A stretch of DNA of 64,000 nt, taken from Carpediemonas membranifera. Its lineage: Eukaryota > Fornicata. The stretch spans positions 186,001 through 250,000 of the forward strand of contig JAHDYR010000011.1 in assembly GCA_019828565.1 (NCBI GenBank), given 5' to 3'. The notes beneath the pieces are model-generated. The model did no database searches. It had not been told where the DNA came from and saw only the letters and a program-made list of their open reading frames with translations. Positions 10,072 to 19,572 of the stretch are shown in pieces; positions within the stretch are counted from its first letter, which is position 1; each line of letters opens with the position of its first letter. The translations under genes and the position numbers were made by a program.

Positions 10072-12216
10072 TCAATCAACCTTCAAGTCCGACGGTGAAG
10101 TGAGAAGGCCTTTCCGCTCCCTCGGCGTGGCATTTGGGCTCACGAGAGCGTCCAGCTCGCGTTGCTTCAGCCTAATCTCTTCATGAACCTTCTGGAGCTC
10201 TGGGAAACGCCGTTTCGACTTTGGATCGAGTCTCTCATCATTGAGATATGCGTATTCCTCCTCAAGCCGTCTCGCCTCGCGCCACAGCACGCCGAGGTCA
10301 CCTTCGATTCGAGCAACTCTGTTAGACATGGTAACCTCATCATCGCTCGGCAACTCATCCGCCCCGACAAGTTCAGAAGCTGTCCGCCCGTTGATCTTAG
10401 GCCTCGTGGCGTGGCTGCTAATCAACAGCCGCGGGATCTGTGGACTCGATCGCCCAAGCGTCGGGGTTGTGGGAACGGCTGGTGAGCCTGTCGACGTGCC
10501 CGCGGTGTTTCCAGCGATATATGTGTCGCTGGAGGGCTCGTCGTCCGTCTCTGACTCCTCAGACGAGGAAAGTGTGAATGCAACGACCGGATGCGACTCT
10601 GACTCCGACTGAGTCGAGTCATCCGGAGAGGAAAACTGGGCCTCGCCCCAGGGGCGCATGTTCTCGGGCTTGATGTGCTCGCTGAACATCCGAACGACCA
10701 CGAGCTTAGTCAGGATGCGGGAGTTCCGCTTGGGAATCAGAATCATCTCACGTGCTCTCTGACGTAGTCTTGGAACTAGATACGGAAGCTCGGGTTCGAG
10801 GATCTCGTTAGGCAAGAGGGAAACGTCCTTACGGGCGTAGAAAAGCCTCGTTAAGTCTTCGAGGAGGCCTCCGACAGTTGGTTCGAACATTAGGCGGCGG
10901 TGGCGGGTTACACGCCAGAATCTATGGAGGAAAAAGATATGGAATTTCACCTCATCGATAGGTGTGAGAAGAATCGGAGTGCACTGCATCTTCTCGACAA
11001 AAGATGCGGATCTTCTGATTGAGGCAATCATTGTTCGTATCTCCGGAGTTAGATTCAGTGTCCTATTAGACACAGGCCATGAATCTCCTCTGATGAACCC
11101 CAGTGTGACCACTACCACCACAACGCCAGCGGTGCATGCATTAACGAGTGTGAGCCAGATGACCAACAGTGTGGGCTGGAGGATGGCTGAGCTAAGGCTG
11201 GCTACTACAGCTGCGGCGAAGATAAGGTTGATGAGATAGTTCCACCAGACTATGAGGAGGGCAATGGAGATAAACTTGGAGCGATAGACGTAGACGAGAG
11301 AGACGAAGGGCGCGAGGAGACTCATTAGCGCGATTAGTACTATGATGGAGATCGTCATCGAATATATGGGGCAGATAACGACAAATGCCCAGATCAGCTT
11401 GATAAAGCACCATCCAGCCATCATGTATGCCCACCGTCGGGTAAAGGACGACTGGTAGTGCAGTTTAGCCAACCTGACGTCCTCTGACAGCTGGCAGATG
11501 TACTCAGCTTCCTTAGATCGGATGTATCTCTCGTGGGAAGTGGGGTCGGCGTGTACGAGCGTCTGGGCGACCTGGGAAGCGATGATAAGGGGTGGGATGA
11601 CTCCGAAGAGCACGACAGTCACCCCGCCGAGGACGGCAAGGTACGTTTCTGTTCCTGAAACAACGGTAATGTCGCTGGTGACCCAGGTTGTTGTTACCAT
11701 AGACAGGCCTCGGAACGCTGCTACTAGCACAGGCAAGTAGAGGTACTGGTACAGTGCTACAACCCCACGCTGGAACAGGTAGACGATAACACGGACCCGC
11801 TCGCTCGCCTGGTGGGTGGTGCGGTCCTCGAGGTGCATGATGACGAAAAAGACGATGTACAGGGCCACGAGAACTGAGGGGATGATCGTGAAGGAGGCGA
11901 TGTGCGCTGTGGCAACGTAGGGGAGAGTATCGCTCGTCCCGACGTACGTTGAAAGGTTCTCGACGATTGGGGCTGCAAAGCCGGTTATGTCCAGGTTTGC
12001 AAGCAGGATGTACTTTGTCCAATACAGCCAAGAGTATGGAAAGATGGAACCGGTGCCAGACCAGGCCTTGGAACGTCCTATCCAGTGGAGGAGCGCGAAT
12101 ATCTGCATTGCGAGTAATATGAGGTGCAAGCGATCACTAAAGTAATGTGAAACGGCGTGTGAGCGCCAAAACTTTCTTTCAAAGATAGACTTCCTGTCTT
12201 TTGGCATGTGGGGCAA
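10072..12216 (-). CDS. Multi-pass membrane protein with cytosolic tail
   Basis: 714 residues. The N-terminal 380 residues contain about nine or ten hydrophobic segments (for example LHLILLAMQIFALLHWIG, IASFTIIPSVLVALYIVFFV and VVVVVVTLGFIRG). A soluble domain of about 130 residues with LMFEPTVGGLLEDLTRLFY follows. Then come an S/T/E-rich stretch and a terminal coiled coil (EEEYAYLNDERLDPKSKRRF). There is no cyclase, kinase or transporter signature. The layout recalls the N-terminal membrane module of the TmcB-type proteins of Trichomonas and relatives, but the similarity is only in architecture. Function unknown. The start is placed at the first in-frame Met; a GCAGTTTT motif lies 31 bp upstream on its strand. 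Confidence 0.75.
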   Translation of the reverse strand: MPHMPKDRKSIFERKFWRSHAVSHYFSDRLHLILLAMQIFALLHWIGRSKAWSGTGSIFPYSWLYWTKYILLANLDITGFAAPIVENLSTYVGTSDTLPYVATAHIASFTIIPSVLVALYIVFFVIMHLEDRTTHQASERVRVIVYLFQRGVVALYQYLYLPVLVAAFRGLSMVTTTWVTSDITVVSGTETYLAVLGGVTVVLFGVIPPLIIASQVAQTLVHADPTSHERYIRSKEAEYICQLSEDVRLAKLHYQSSFTRRWAYMMAGWCFIKLIWAFVVICPIYSMTISIIVLIALMSLLAPFVSLVYVYRSKFISIALLIVWWNYLINLIFAAAVVASLSSAILQPTLLVIWLTLVNACTAGVVVVVVTLGFIRGDSWPVSNRTLNLTPEIRTMIASIRRSASFVEKMQCTPILLTPIDEVKFHIFFLHRFWRVTRHRRLMFEPTVGGLLEDLTRLFYARKDVSLLPNEILEPELPYLVPRLRQRAREMILIPKRNSRILTKLVVVRMFSEHIKPENMRPWGEAQFSSPDDSTQSESESHPVVAFTLSSSEESETDDEPSSDTYIAGNTAGTSTGSPAVPTTPTLGRSSPQIPRLLISSHATRPKINGRTASELVGADELPSDDEVTMSNRVARIEGDLGVLWREARRLEEEYAYLNDERLDPKSKRRFPELQKVHEEIRLKQRELDALVSPNATPRERKGLLTSPSDLKVD

Positions 12217-12247
12217 ACGCGCCCGTTATGATCTTTCAAAAGTGCTA

Positions 12248-12255
12248 AAAACTGC
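12248..12255 (-). promoter_or_regulatory. GCAGTTTT promoter motif variant
   Basis: On the minus strand this reads GCAGTTTT, 31 bp before the membrane protein start. It pairs with the copy at 12327 in the 142-bp divergent spacer shared with HUS1. Confidence 0.4.
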
Positions 12256-12326
12256 ACTGCTCCCAAGGCAGGCGTCTGGACGACTATATCAGCGTGGGCA
12301 GACTACATGACCCGTGATCGTAATGT

Positions 12327-12334
12327 GCAGTTTT
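12327..12334 (+). promoter_or_regulatory. GCAGTTTT promoter motif variant
   Basis: One-base variant of the recurring octamer, ending 24 bp before the HUS1 start codon. Confidence 0.4.
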
Positions 12335-12358
12335 AGGACAGTCGAAACACGAGGCCGG

Positions 12359-13254
12359 ATGAAGTTCAACGTCGCATTCGCCACTGGTGAGTCTCTAGAG
12401 AGCTTTGTTTGTTTGTTCCGCTCGTTTCACCTTACTCAGCGCTCCTAAAGTACTTCAGCACGTTCAGCTGCGACATAATCAACTGCACCTTCGGACCAGA
12501 TGACTATGGCGTGATTTTCGAGGGTAATTCCTCTACCAACGTCCAGATCAACTGCCGTGCACACGTTTCATCCTTCTTCCAGCAATATTCCGTTCAATCC
12601 CGCTACCAGAACCTAGTCGGCTTTCAAATCGAGACCACAGCGTTCATTCGCGCGCTCAAGGTCCAACCAAACACCACAGTCCGCTTCCAACTGGCCATCA
12701 GCAACAGCAGCAGCGGCCCTAAGCCCCTGCTCCGCATCATGCACAAGGAGGGCAGCTCCACGGATAAGCATGAGATAACAGTCGCCCTGCTGATTGACGA
12801 TGCCATTGAGCGGATCAGAACGGAGAACGCGCCCGACGGTGTGGTGGGTCTCTTTCTCCCAAAGATTGAATCCGTGCTTCATGTCGCAAAGGTGATGCTC
12901 AAGAACGACCCCGTCATGAAGCTCTTGTTCGACCGCGATGAGGCCTCTCTGACTCTATCTACCGAGTCAACGATGGTCAATATGGAGACCACCTTTGACA
13001 ACATCGCTCAGTGTGACGTAATGAGCGAAGACGCCGAAGCCAACCCGACCATTGCCAACGAAGTGCCTGCCCAAGTCAAGGGAAAGGTGCACTGCAAGGA
13101 CATCGTCCCCGCTCTCGACCTGGCGGATCTGAGGCCGACCGATGTCATCATGTCTTTTATTGAGACTGGCCAGGTGTGGTTATTGGCCATGCTGCCCTCT
13201 GGATCGGGTCCAGCCCAGATCCTGACTGTATGCCTGCCTAGAGCTGGCCGTTGA
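12359..13254 (+). CDS. HUS1: HUS1, subunit of the 9-1-1 checkpoint clamp
   Basis: HUS1 forms, with RAD9 and RAD1, the ring loaded at damaged DNA to activate the checkpoint kinase. Two exons (12359-12386 and 12440-13254) give 280 residues, the usual HUS1 length. The N-terminus MKFNVAFATALLKYFS matches the HUS1 opening (MKF followed by a helix with L..F), and only appears after removing a 53-bp intron. Further HUS1-like segments are SSFFQQYSVQS, TAFIRALKVQPN and the closing IPAL-type region. The other clamp subunits are not in this window. HUS1 is distinguished from PCNA by the lack of a PIP-binding centre loop and by the MKF start. Confidence in the family is good; the intron is inferred from frame and protein similarity. 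Confidence 0.8.
12387..12439 (+). other. Intron in HUS1 (53 bp)
   Basis: Donor GTGAGT, acceptor CTTACTCAG. Removal joins MKFNVAFAT to ALLKYFS, restoring the conserved HUS1 N-terminus. Confidence 0.8.
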
Positions 13255-13350
13255 TGTCATCGTATGAGACCAGAGCCATTTACATGCATGTATACGTATA
13301 AAAACACAAATTTAACAAGAGAGGAGGTAGGCTGGCGAGCAGTGAGCAGA

Positions 13351-14628
13351 CTAGAACCGTGTCCCATGAGCATGAACATGAGCATGCCTCGACCCATGCG
13401 GCCGGGGCGAGCACAGCATCGTGGTGCTGTTGTGCTTCAGCGGGCTGGGTGCGACTGGCGGGGAGGGTGTTTCGACAACGACCCGTGGACTCTCGGGACT
13501 GATGTATTCGCCAGAGAAGCCGGTTGACGTCGAGAACGTGTTTCTTTCGAGTGAAGGCAGGCGGGCGACAGAAGGCGACCTGACGCTGACGATGGGCACT
13601 GCGTCCGTGTGTGCCGTGGGTGACGTGACCGACGGCAGGTGCACCTGGTTCAGCGAAGAAGGCCGACGCAGATTAGGGTCCGAAACACACGAGGGGCGGC
13701 GCATGAGCCTTTGGTCTCTGGAGTAGAGGGCTGTAGTGGGCTGGTAGGGCATGGGAGGGTGGGTTTGGCTCCAGTCGTATTCAGTGGAGATCGGGAGGCT
13801 GCGGGCCCGCATCTCCTCGACGAAGAAGGACTGGATGCGTTCGTGGTCAGCTTTCTCAGTGAAGGCGAGGCCCTTGATGTAGTTGAGGAGACGCTCGAAG
13901 CAAGAGGGAAGACCTGAGGTGAGCGTGTCGTGCGTGGTGCACATCGCCTTCATCTCGCCGATCCTTTCTCTGTCCTTGAGCCTGCGCCAGGGCAGGAAGC
14001 CCGTGAGCATCTCGATCATGAGGTAGAGGAGAGACCAATAGTCGTCCCGGATCGAGAGGTCCTTGCACTGGTGGGAGGCGACGGAGGCGTATCTAGCAGT
14101 GCCCCTGAAGCCTGGGTTCTTGCGGGCTGGCAGGATGTTGCCCTCAGCGTCGGTGTTCTTGCGGGCCAGGCCGAAGTCGATGATGTAGACCCGATTGTTG
14201 CCGTGGCCGAGGACAAAGTTCGAGGGCTTGATGTCACGGTGGATGTATCCTGCGGCATGGACGTCCTTCATGCAGGCGACCATCGAGATGCCGAGCTTGA
14301 GGACGGTGGTGAGTGAAAAGCGTTGCTCTGGTCTGGATTTGCGCAATACGCCGAGATTGGTGCCGCACATCTCCTCAATGAGGAAGTTGTAGGAGCGTGT
14401 GGTACCGCACGTGATGTAGGCAGGGACAGAGGGGCACTTCCGAACCTTTCGCATGAAAGCAACCTCGATCTTGAGAACAGATCTTTTGCTATCCCGTCTT
14501 TCCAGCTTTGCTGCGTATAGTTGGCCGCTTTCTAAGTCACTGACGCAATATATTGAGCCAAAAGCGCCTTGACCGAGCGGCTTGACGATTTTCCATCGAT
14601 CCTTGAGAATAGAGTTGTTTGCGAGCAT
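13351..14628 (-). CDS. CK1-group protein kinase, TTBK-like
   Basis: 425 residues. The kinase domain occupies about residues 10-270: glycine loop GQGAFGSIY, lysine in YAAKLE, catalytic loop HRDIKPSN, DFG in IIDFGLAR, and FRGTARYASVASH. The last is the CK1-group replacement for the usual APE motif and is closest to tau-tubulin kinases (GFRGT.RYAS). Lysine, aspartates and loop are intact, so the kinase should be active. The C-terminal 150 residues are S/P/R-rich and end in a histidine-rich patch (HGSRHAHVHAHG). CK1/TTBK kinases are expanded in metamonads and often act on cytoskeletal substrates; the substrate here is unknown. Confidence 0.9.
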   Translation of the reverse strand: MLANNSILKDRWKIVKPLGQGAFGSIYCVSDLESGQLYAAKLERRDSKRSVLKIEVAFMRKVRKCPSVPAYITCGTTRSYNFLIEEMCGTNLGVLRKSRPEQRFSLTTVLKLGISMVACMKDVHAAGYIHRDIKPSNFVLGHGNNRVYIIDFGLARKNTDAEGNILPARKNPGFRGTARYASVASHQCKDLSIRDDYWSLLYLMIEMLTGFLPWRRLKDRERIGEMKAMCTTHDTLTSGLPSCFERLLNYIKGLAFTEKADHERIQSFFVEEMRARSLPISTEYDWSQTHPPMPYQPTTALYSRDQRLMRRPSCVSDPNLRRPSSLNQVHLPSVTSPTAHTDAVPIVSVRSPSVARLPSLERNTFSTSTGFSGEYISPESPRVVVETPSPPVAPSPLKHNSTTMLCSPRPHGSRHAHVHAHGTRF

Positions 14629-15116
14629 CTTTGCCGAAGAAAGTGAGTGTATAAGGGAGGCAGATGCAAGCTTGTGAGGATTGCGGGGAGAATGGATCTG
14701 CGGACTTCCTGGGAAGGCCGATTTGCTGCAATGACTACGACTGAACGCGAAGTCATCTCACGCAGCAGTCGAGAATCGGGAGCAAATCGAAGTTGATGCG
14801 CCCCCCATGGCGCCCCAGGGCAACCGGACAGCCGGTCAATTGTTTTCTTTCATTGTCGACGGGAGAAAATGATGGACAAAGTAGCGAATGAGTCGTCTTC
14901 CAAAAAGATTCAGCAGAAATTGGAGGCAATAAGAAGATTTCCCTCCATCACTTGAAGCTCTCATGGCTCCAAGTGCGAATATGCGAAGGATTTGTTTTGG
15001 ATATCGCAGATAGACAATTGATGCAAGGAAAGTGCTTGACAAAGTTTGACCAATCATTTTTCTCTCAACTGCCATGACATGTTGTTAAAAATAATTTACT
15101 ATCTGTGCCTCCCAAC
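14629..15116. other. 488-bp gap, no supported gene
   Basis: AT-richer than its surroundings. A 79-codon minus-strand frame (15075-14836) has no recognisable features and I do not accept it as a gene. No GCAGTTTA motif and no tRNA-like arms were seen. Confidence 0.5.
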
Positions 15117-16992
15117 TCAATCAAGAGATGCGAACATGTCCGTGGCGCAAATGTTGAGGGTGGCGCATGACACGGGCATCGCGGGGTCTGGAATACGACG
15201 GGGTGTGGGCGCGGCAGACGTGGCCTCGACCTTGAGGCCGGTGCCAGCGACAGCCTTCTCCACACGCTCGACATAGTGCTCGGCGACTTGGAGAGAGTTG
15301 CTGAACTTGTCATAGCGGATGTCCTGGCCGGCAGTGACGCCCATAGTAGACATGTCAATGACATGATCGTAGAAGCGAGCAAGGGTGGCCTCAACCTTCT
15401 CACGGAAGAGATCGCGGGTGCCGTCGCAGAAGGTGAGGAGGGATCGCCCAGCAGAGATAATCATTTGATTAGCTCCGAAGAGGGGGCCGACGGTGACCTC
15501 ATCGAGCGTAACAGTGAGAGGAGCGAACCCCTGAACAGTCAGACGGTCGTAAAGCGCGCGATACTCGTCGCGGATGGCCTGCTGGGCCTGGGAGACAGAC
15601 ATGCCGCCTGGGAGCTCGCCAACAGTGTGGAGGAAGGAAGCTACGTCGCTCGGGACTGCTACGAGGTGGGTGGGGCGTGGGCAGAGCGGGGGCGGGGCAT
15701 ACGGGGCCCGCCTGGAGTCGACGGTGAGCGGCTCGCGGTGGACCACCTGAGAGGCACAGTGGACCGAGCCGTAAAGGGAGGTGATGGCGCGGAACTGGAT
15801 GGGGTGGATGCTTCCGCCGTCCTCGACGAAGGTAGGGGAGCGGGTTATGGCAAGTCCTGAGGGTTCGTGGACTGAAATGAGCTTGTTGTTGCCGAGGTTA
15901 AGGATGTTGACACCGTAAGCAAGCTGCTGCTCGTCAGTAAGAGGGATAATCTCGAAACCGAGCTGCTTGACGTAGGCGGAGAGCTCGACGTCGTGGCGAG
16001 CCAGGCTAACGTTGTGCTTGCCGTCTTCGGTACGCTCGATGATCCATTCATCGACCAGGCGACGCCTGTCGACGTCACCGATGATGCTCTCACACATCAC
16101 CATCGTGCGGTCAGAGGTTACGTTGCTCGTGCAGTCGAGGTGCATTCGGTCCTGGCCCCGGTCGAAGAGATCCTTGACGATGGCGACACGGCAAGTATTA
16201 GCCTCGCCCTGGGCGGGGCCGAGCCACCCCTGCCTGGCCATGTGGAGTACGGCCTCCACGTTGCTACGGAGGCCGACGCCGACCATGCATAGGCCCGGGA
16301 TGGCAGGGATGAAGTCACCGCCCTCGAGGTGGAGTGGATCATGGAGACGTCCGAGGACGTTCAGCCCAAGCTTCTTGAAGGCGAACTCCATGACGTCGAC
16401 CTCGTCTCTCCTCTGGGGCGAGTTGAGGTTACCCATGACGATGCCCTTGGGTGTAGTGACTTGTTGGTCTCTGGTAAAGACCATGTTGCCCAGGGGACGG
16501 CATTGGACCTTAGTCATGATCAGAGCGGTGTTACGGTCGGCCTTCTTGAGGGTGATGCGAGGGCAGAGCATAATTGTGTCGATCACTTGCTCGACGCACA
16601 TGGATTCAATGACACTGCGCTTATAAGAGTCGGAGATGTAGAACATGTCGTCAGCGCTCATGGTGGCCATGGACTCGGGTTCAAGCTCGTACTGGAGGCG
16701 CTTCATGGCAAGATCCTGGAGGGCTGCGCGGGCAACAAGGTCGGTGTCGAAGTCCATCTCGAGGATCTCACGAACGGTGTACACCTTGCAGCCATGCTCA
16801 CGAAGAACACGTCGGAACTCAGCGTGCTGTGCTCTTGACTCCTGGAGATTGATCGGCTTCTCAAAGAGCTGTGTGATGTGTACGGAGGAGACAAACGTTG
16901 CCTTCGGGATGGAGAGAGCCAAGCATAACGGGAATGCCGGGACTGTGCGTGATAACAATCTTAGCAATGTCGTTCTCCTGCAGCTGAGTCAT
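15117..16992 (-). CDS. ADI: Arginine deiminase
   Basis: Hydrolyses arginine to citrulline and ammonia, the first step of the arginine dihydrolase energy pathway of anaerobic metamonads. Exon 1 (16897-16992) encodes MTQLQENDIAKIVITHSPG onwards; exon 2 (15117-16868) follows a 28-bp intron, giving 615 residues. The junction reads LHPEGN-LFEKPINL, matching the equivalent SLNPEGN-LLEEP of Giardia ADI. Guanidino-group ligands and catalytic residues are visible in NMVFTRDQQ, LEGGDF and DRMHLDC. The nucleophile Cys lies in YGSVHCASQVV near residue 400. As in Giardia, the chain continues about 180 residues past that Cys, longer than bacterial ADI. Without splicing the frame would start inside the domain at 16967. 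Confidence 0.93.
16869..16896 (-). other. Intron in arginine deiminase (28 bp)
   Basis: Donor GTTTGT, acceptor ATCACACAG on the minus strand. Removal aligns the N-terminus with the family; without it the ATG frame stops after 42 codons. Confidence 0.82.
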
Positions 16993-17263
16993 CTTTCTGT
17001 CGTTTCGTTTTCGTTCTGGAGAAGTCGCGACCGCTCAAGACCGATCAAGACCAAGATATCTGCCGATCGATCGACCCAGGAGACGTCTAATCGCAGGTAG
17101 TGTCACGTGTCGGGCCTGTCTCTGGCCTCGGTGTCGTGATCACCAATCAAATCAGGACGGCAGAAGAATCAAATCGGAAAACAATGCCCTTTACAAGTGT
17201 TACATGCCACCGTCTACACCACTACGCCCAGCCTTCCATCCCATCAGAGGAGCTCAAGTCTGC

Positions 17264-17920
17264 TCACGCCTCCCCGTCCTCGATCCTACCCAGCCGACGA
17301 AGCACACTGATGACCTTAGGGGTCCTCTTAGGATCATGCATGGCCTTATTGACAGCCTTGGTGGGGTCAACCGTTCCCTGATTCATTCTCAAGATCACAC
17401 GGTTCAACTCAGACGCTGAAGCGGCTCCAGACATGTATGAGGGTAGTGACCTGACCTCCTCGACAGACACTGGAGGAATGTAATTCCCTGCGAAGGTTGA
17501 CGATGTCATGGGGGTGGTGGTGAGGTCGGTGGGGGTCGCTGAGAGCGCGGAGAAAGAGGAGAGTGATGGGGAGTGGGGGAGGGGTGCAGGGCGCCTGGTA
17601 ATACGCGACGCAGCGATCTTCCGAAGGTCTGCGGGTCGTTTTGAAGCGAAGGGAGAGTGGTGAGGCTCTGATGGGACGCCGAGGTCTTCTTCTGTGAGGG
17701 CATCCTGCTGACTGATAGTGGAAGCACTGTCTTCATCAATAATCTTCTGGCGCAAGAGGTCCTCGCTCGGGGTACGGGAGTGCTCGGTGGAATTCTTGGC
17801 TTCAGCAAGCGTACGGTCAATGATATTCATGGCATGGGTAATCTCTTCACCAAAGTTCCCATAGATGCTGTGAAGTATGTCAGCAGAGGCCTGCAGAGCC
17901 TCCAATGGCGATGGTTGCAT
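17264..17920 (-). CDS. SKA1-like microtubule-binding protein (tentative)
   Basis: 218 residues from the Met of MQPSPLEALQASADILHS. An N-terminal helix (LEALQASADILHSIYGNFG) is followed by an S/P/T-rich linker. The last 70 residues contain IPPVSVEEVRSLPSYMSG, then SELNRVILRMN, and finally RTPKVISVLRRLGRIED. These resemble the SKA1 microtubule-binding domain (segments IPYLTQEEFEKIPSYMKGR and ML.ILR..RRL), but the part between them is shorter than in animals. SKA1 tracks depolymerising microtubules at kinetochores. The start at 17920 is preferred over 17965 because a perfect GCAGTTTA ends 4 bp upstream. It could instead be a coiled-coil protein with chance similarity. Confidence 0.5.
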   Translation of the reverse strand: MQPSPLEALQASADILHSIYGNFGEEITHAMNIIDRTLAEAKNSTEHSRTPSEDLLRQKIIDEDSASTISQQDALTEEDLGVPSEPHHSPFASKRPADLRKIAASRITRRPAPLPHSPSLSSFSALSATPTDLTTTPMTSSTFAGNYIPPVSVEEVRSLPSYMSGAASASELNRVILRMNQGTVDPTKAVNKAMHDPKRTPKVISVLRRLGRIEDGEA

Positions 17921-17924
17921 CTCA

Positions 17925-17932
17925 TAAACTGC
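17925..17932 (-). promoter_or_regulatory. GCAGTTTA promoter motif
   Basis: Perfect octamer in sense orientation on the minus strand, separated by four bases from the SKA1-like ATG. Confidence 0.55.
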
Positions 17933-18115
17933 GCGATGGCTAGATCTCGGCCCAGAGGCTGCCACAGAGCTAATCCTGGCAGTCTCAGCTCAGCGCATGA
18001 TGCCATACAGCACTCAAGCAAGCATACAATTTCCATCCCTGTCCGGTCTTCCTTTACCCAGCATCACAACACCAAGTGTTGCCTCGATGATTTCAGTCAC
18101 CCCCCCCACTCAACA

Positions 18116-18457
18116 TTACCCACCGTGGATGGAAGAGAGGAAGGTGACGACGTCACCGGCCTTCACGACGGTGTTCACGCCGTCTTCAATCTCGATGTCG
18201 CAGTCATTGATAAGCACGAGGATTCCAGCCCTTCTATGTGATTCTACGATGTCCAAACATACATAATGTTGCCCTCGATCAGCGCGGTATTCCCATCCTT
18301 GTCCTTCAGGGAATGAGCAAGGGCAAGAACGGTAACACCGGGCTCAATGGGAACCGTCGCATCCCGAGTACCGAAATCAAGCTCCAAGCCTGCTCTTGGT
18401 AAGAATCTCAGCTTATGTGCTCTGTACATACCTATATTCCACCTTGACTGTTGCCAT
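18116..18457 (-). CDS. URM1: Ubiquitin-related modifier URM1
   Basis: Sulfur carrier for tRNA wobble-uridine thiolation and a protein modifier. Three small exons (18432-18457, 18263-18394 and 18116-18233) join to a 91-residue protein. It opens MATVKVEYRAGLELDFG, continues through RAGILVLINDCDIEIEDG and ends VVTFLSSIHGG. The C-terminal Gly-Gly, the internal G.LVLIND.D and the F.S..HGG ending are diagnostic of URM1. Length is slightly under the usual 95-100. Both introns (37 and 29 bp) break the frame, so the gene is invisible as a single open frame. URM1 needs the E1-like enzyme Uba4/MOCS3, which is not in this window. Confidence 0.88.
18234..18262 (-). other. URM1 intron 2 (29 bp)
   Basis: Donor GTATGT, acceptor ATCACATAG on the minus strand. 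Removal joins LIEGNI to IRAGILVLIND. Confidence 0.82.
18395..18431 (-). other. URM1 intron 1 (37 bp)
   Basis: Donor GTATGT, acceptor CTTACCAAG on the minus strand. Removal joins MATVKVEY to RAGLELDFG. Confidence 0.78.
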
Positions 18458-18575
18458 TGCTTCTTGTCCAAGAGGGTCCATGTAGGTCGAGTCTAAACCG
18501 AGACTCGCGCCCCCGCCTGCCACAGGAGCGAGTGTGGGGCTGCTGGCCAGTCTGCTAGCCCGAAACCCGCACTCC

Positions 18576-18583
18576 GCAGTTTA
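18576..18583 (+). promoter_or_regulatory. GCAGTTTA promoter motif
   Basis: Perfect octamer ending 5 bp before the ATG of the BAR-like gene; one of the tightest motif-to-ATG spacings in the window. Confidence 0.55.
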
Positions 18584-18588
18584 GCCCA

Positions 18589-19323
18589 ATGGAAGTGAAT
18601 CGCAACCGTACCCAGAAATACAGCATCCTTCGGGCATTTTATAAGGTGCTGGACCAAAAGGGGCAGATCTACTTGTGGAAACGGAAAAGTACCGCCATCA
18701 GGGGCCACGAGTTCGCGAAAGAAATTGATGTGTTTGCCAATAACGAAGAGTCTCACCTCTCAAAGATCTTGCAGAAGTTCTCTGCTACTCTCAAGGATGT
18801 TGAAGCACTTAGGGATGAGCAAAATCAGCGGATACAGAAAGCTGTCCACGATAGCTTCGACATGAGCCAAAATTTCGACGACCTTCTCAAAATTCTGAAG
18901 CTGCATAAGGCCGCCATCACCGCCAACGCGCGAGGAGGGTCGGGCAAGATGACTGATACGAAGCAGGCCGTTGATTCGAACAACACCCTTCTGATCCAAA
19001 GAGCGGCAGCTTTTGAGTCGACCAAATATGAAAGCATCAAACACATGCTTCAGGTCTGGTGCCACGCTGAGCTCACCCACGCCGCCCGCACGCTTGAGTT
19101 ATACAGCGAGCTTTCACGGCAGGTCGACACCATGGACAGCGCCTTTGGCCTTGAAACTCTTCGAACAGAGTTGAAACACCTTGAGGCTGACCCGTCAACA
19201 CTAGATGAGCTGATGAGGCCGCCGACTGGGGTGATGAGGAACACCACTAAGGTTGGGTCTTCTTCTCATGCGCGAGAGGCGCTGTCGCCCGCCACAACTA
19301 GGATGGCACGGACTACACGGTGA
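18589..19323 (+). CDS. BAR-domain protein, CIBAR/FAM92-like
   Basis: 244 residues, almost all helical. The pattern of three long helices resembles the BAR domain of CIBAR (FAM92), which binds curved membranes at the ciliary base with Chibby: IRGHEFAKEIDVFANNEE, LSKILQKFSATLKDVEALR, KAVHDSFDMSQNFDDLLK, and CHAELTHAARTLELYSELS near residue 165. The equivalent last helix of CIBAR has the same 'H.kALE.yt' arrangement. The tail is short, basic and S/T-rich. The identification rests on helix order and a few motifs, so an unrelated BAR or coiled-coil protein is possible. A flagellar basal-body role would fit the other cytoskeletal genes nearby. Confidence 0.55.
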   Translation: MEVNRNRTQKYSILRAFYKVLDQKGQIYLWKRKSTAIRGHEFAKEIDVFANNEESHLSKILQKFSATLKDVEALRDEQNQRIQKAVHDSFDMSQNFDDLLKILKLHKAAITANARGGSGKMTDTKQAVDSNNTLLIQRAAAFESTKYESIKHMLQVWCHAELTHAARTLELYSELSRQVDTMDSAFGLETLRTELKHLEADPSTLDELMRPPTGVMRNTTKVGSSSHAREALSPATTRMARTTR

Positions 19324-19572
19324 TGGTTGAACTGAGCGCATATGGTAAATTAGCAGGGCTGGCTGGTGTGGCTGTGGATGAATGGGTGACCCGGTGGTGT
19401 GAACGCTATTCCCCTCATCATGGTGCTGGAACCCTGACCGCCAAACCCAGGAGCAAGGGAGGGAACCAAACCACCAGTTTCAACGCGCGCCAGGACTACA
19501 ACTGCACCGCTTTGGGACAAACCCTGCAGTGGGCTATCCTGCGTAGTGAAGAGTGCGCGCGGGAACCTCATC

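Noticed and set aside
14836-15075. 79-codon minus-strand frame
   Set aside because: No motif, no promoter octamer, AT-rich context and no conserved pattern.
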